NCBI RefSeq assembly: GCF_029227915.1
Contig: NC_079881.1
Location: 25,707,501 to 25,771,500, forward strand
Length of the DNA stretch: 64,000 nucleotides
Direction: 5' to 3'
DNA from: Hydractinia symbiolongicarpus
Taxonomy: Eukaryota; Cnidaria; Hydrozoa; Anthoathecata; Hydractiniidae
A program made the translations under genes and the position numbers. Under the pieces are notes generated by a model that had not been told where the DNA came from, ran no database searches, and saw only the letters and a list, made by a program, of their open reading frames with translations. Below, piece after piece: positions 62,184-64,000 of this stretch. Position 1 is the stretch's first letter. Each line of letters starts with the position of its first letter.

Positions 62184-63805
62184 CGTCTCATCAAAAATGA
62201 AATCATTTTTGAAAACTACAAGTCTCATGCGTTTTAGTGGTGAAAAAATAATTTAAAGAATCGTTCGGGAAGTGAGTTTACTTCCTGGGTACTTTCTTTG
62301 TATACTTTTGACTATACGGGCGGAGTCCGGGATTTACGGGAAATTGCGGGTTTTCGTTTGCCGGCGATTAAACTCCTTTCATTAAGCGTCTCATCAAAAA
62401 TGAAATCGTTTTTAAAAACTACAAGTCTTATGCGTTTTAGTGGTAAAAAATCAATTTAAAAAATCGTTCGGGAAATGAATTTACTCCCAGTTTAATTTCT
62501 TTGTATACATTTGACTGTACGGGTCAAGCCCGGGATTTACGGCAAATCGCGGGTTTTCGTTTGCCGGCGACTAAAATCCTTTTATTCAGCGTCTCATCAA
62601 AAATGAAATCATTTTTGAAAACTACAAGTCTCATGCCTTTTAGTGGTGAAGAAATAATTTGAAAAATCGTTCGGCAAATGAGTTTACTCCCTGGGTATTT
62701 TCTTTGTATACATTTGACTATACGGCCAAGCCCGGGATTTACGGGAAATCGCGGGTTTTCGTTTGCCGGTGATTAAACTCCTTTTATTCAGCGTCTCATC
62801 AAAAACGAAATCATTTTTGAAAACTACAAGTCTCATGCGTTTTAGTGGTGAAAAAATAATTTAAAGAATCGTTTGGGAAATGAGTTTACTCCCTGGGTAC
62901 TTTTTTTGTGTGCTTTTCGCTGTACGGGCCGAGTCCGTGATATACGGAAAATCCCGGGTTTTCGTTTGCCGGCGATTAAACTCCTTTTATTCAGCGTCTC
63001 ATCAAAAATGAAATCATTTTTGAAAACTACAAGTCTCATGCGTTTTAGTGGTGAAAAAATAATTTAAAGAATCGTTCGGGAAGTGAGTTTACTTCTTGGG
63101 TACTTTCTTTGTATACTTTTGACTATACGGGCGGAGTCCGGGATTTACGGGAAATTGCGGGTTTTCGTTTGCCGGCGATTAAACTCCTTTCATTAAGCGT
63201 CTCATCAAAAATGAAATCGTTTTTAAAAACTACAAGTCTTATGCGTTTTAGTGGTAAAAAATTAATTTAAAAAATCGTTCGGGAAATGAGTTCACTCCCA
63301 GTTTAATTTCTTTGTATACATTTGACTATACGGGTCAAGCCCGGGATTTACGGCAAATCGCGGGTTTTCGTTTGCCGGCGATTAAAATCCTTTTATTCAG
63401 CGTCTCATCAAAAATGAAATCATTTTTGAAAACTACAAGTCTCATGCCTTTTAGTGGTGAAGAAATAATTTGAAAAATCGTTCGGCAAATGAGTTTACTC
63501 CCTGGGTATTTTCTTTGTATACATTCGACTATACGGCCAAGCCCGGGATTTACGGGAAATCGCGGGTTTTCGTTTGCCGGCGATTAAACTCCTTTTATTC
63601 AGCGTCTCATCAAAAACGAAATCATTTTTGAAAACTACAAGTCTCATGCGTTTTAGTGGTGAAAAAATAATTTAAAGAATCGTTTGGGAAATGAGTTTAC
63701 TCCCTGGGAACTTTTTTTGTATACTTTTCACTGTACGGGCCGAGTCCGTGATATACGGAAAATCCCGGGTTTTCGTTTGCCGGCGATTAAACTCCTTTTA
63801 TTCAG
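62184..63805 (+). repeat. Tetramer HOR R-S-T-Q' in two copies (811-bp period)
   Basis: Copies start at 62184 and 62995 and the second ends at 63805. Each has R (CTCCTTTCATTAAG), S (GATTAAAATCC, or the variant CGACTAAAATCC in copy 1), T (CATGCCTTTTAG with AATTTGAAAAATCG) and Q' (CTTTTTTTGT with AAATCCCGGG). It looks like the most regular and probably most recent HOR at this end of the window. Confidence 0.88.
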
Positions 63806-64000
63806 CGTCTCATCAAAAATGAAATCATTTTTGAAAACTACAAGTCTCATGCCTTTTAGTGGTGAAGAAATAATTTAAAAAATCGTTCGGCAAATGAGTT
63901 TACTCCCTGGGTATTTTCTTTGTATACATTTGACTATACGGCCAAGCCCGGGATTTACGGGAAATCGCGGGTTTTCGTTTGCCGGCGATTAAACTCCTTT
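63806..64000 (+). repeat. Last, truncated monomer (T type)
   Basis: It carries CATGCCTTTTAG, GAAGAAATAATT, GGTATTTTC and CGGCCAAGCCC, so it is type T. It follows Q' directly, where R and S would be expected. The monomer is cut by the window edge, so the array continues. Confidence 0.85.

Larger units (their letters stand above)
1..64000. repeat. Tandem satellite array, ~203-bp monomer, about 315 head-to-tail copies
   Basis: Landmarks such as CGTCTCATC recur at 1, 204, 407, 610, 813 and onward to 63806. Spacing is 203 bp, apart from small indels that give 193, 201, 202 or 204 bp and one 180-bp copy. Every stretch I read belongs to the same monomer family, always in the same orientation. There is no unique sequence, inversion, transposon, rRNA, tRNA or telomeric repeat, and no array edge. 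Monomers differ by scattered substitutions and 1-2 bp indels, and the differences recur in ordered blocks, which defines higher-order repeats. This organisation is known from eukaryotic centromeric and heterochromatic satellites. A centromeric location is inference only. Repeats inside a ribosomal intergenic spacer or on a sex or B chromosome cannot be excluded from this window. Confidence that it is a satellite array is very high; the family is not recognised. Confidence 0.98.

Noticed and set aside
1-64000. CRISPR array or prokaryotic repeat locus
   Set aside because: There are no unique spacers. The complete 203-bp unit is repeated, and there are no cas-like genes or leader.
1-64000. Transposable element, LTR or IS remnants, rRNA or tRNA genes, telomeric repeats
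   Set aside because: Read across the window, every stretch fits the monomer family. I saw no terminal repeats, target-site duplications, conserved rRNA/tRNA blocks or short telomere-type repeats.

Overview
The whole window is one uninterrupted tandem array of a satellite DNA. The monomer is about 203 bp and all copies run head to tail in the same orientation. I estimate about 315 monomers (64,000/203), and the array runs off both ends. I found no protein gene, RNA gene, transposon or unique sequence. Long tandem arrays of nucleosome-sized monomers with higher-order repeats (HORs) are typical of eukaryotic centromeric, pericentromeric or other heterochromatic satellites, so the source is almost certainly a eukaryotic nuclear genome. 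I do not recognise the satellite family and cannot name the organism. A representative monomer is about 39% G+C, split into an AT-rich first 80 bp (about 29%) and a GC-richer remainder (about 45%). It carries about 13 CpGs against about 7.6 expected.

Monomers fall into recurring variant types, given private letters here, and the types follow each other in fixed orders. Layout: (I) about 1-9.9 kb, an HOR of the form (A-B)n-C-D-E-D'-F-G-H-E in which the A-B dimer varies from one to three copies. (II) about 9.9-16.0 kb, transitional, with 7-mer, 5-mer and 7-mer units of A-B-C-D''-I'-F'-G. (III) about 16.0-21.7 kb, short 4-5-mer repeats, with a monomer type marked by a 10-bp deletion. (IV) about 21.7-33.0 kb, a 23-monomer (4,668 bp) tandem duplication containing nested 7-mer and 2-mer duplications. 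(V-VI) 33.0-45.4 kb, which repeats the order of II-IV at an offset of 17.6-18.0 kb and adds local 405-bp and 812-bp expansions. (VII) about 45.4-53.7 kb, an 8-mer (1,619 bp) duplicated without visible differences, then a 9-mer (1,822 bp) duplication built on a 607-bp trimer. (VIII) about 53.7-64.0 kb, another monomer set that ends in an 811-bp tetramer HOR.

The interest lies in the array's history: nested duplications at 1, 2, 3, 4, 5, 7, 8, 9, 18, 20, 23 and about 87 monomers, chimeric monomers at exchange points, a likely gene-conversion patch, and a conserved 22-bp near-palindrome in the basic monomer. Open frames of 60-132 codons recur on both strands, but they are by-products of the repeat and are not annotated as genes.
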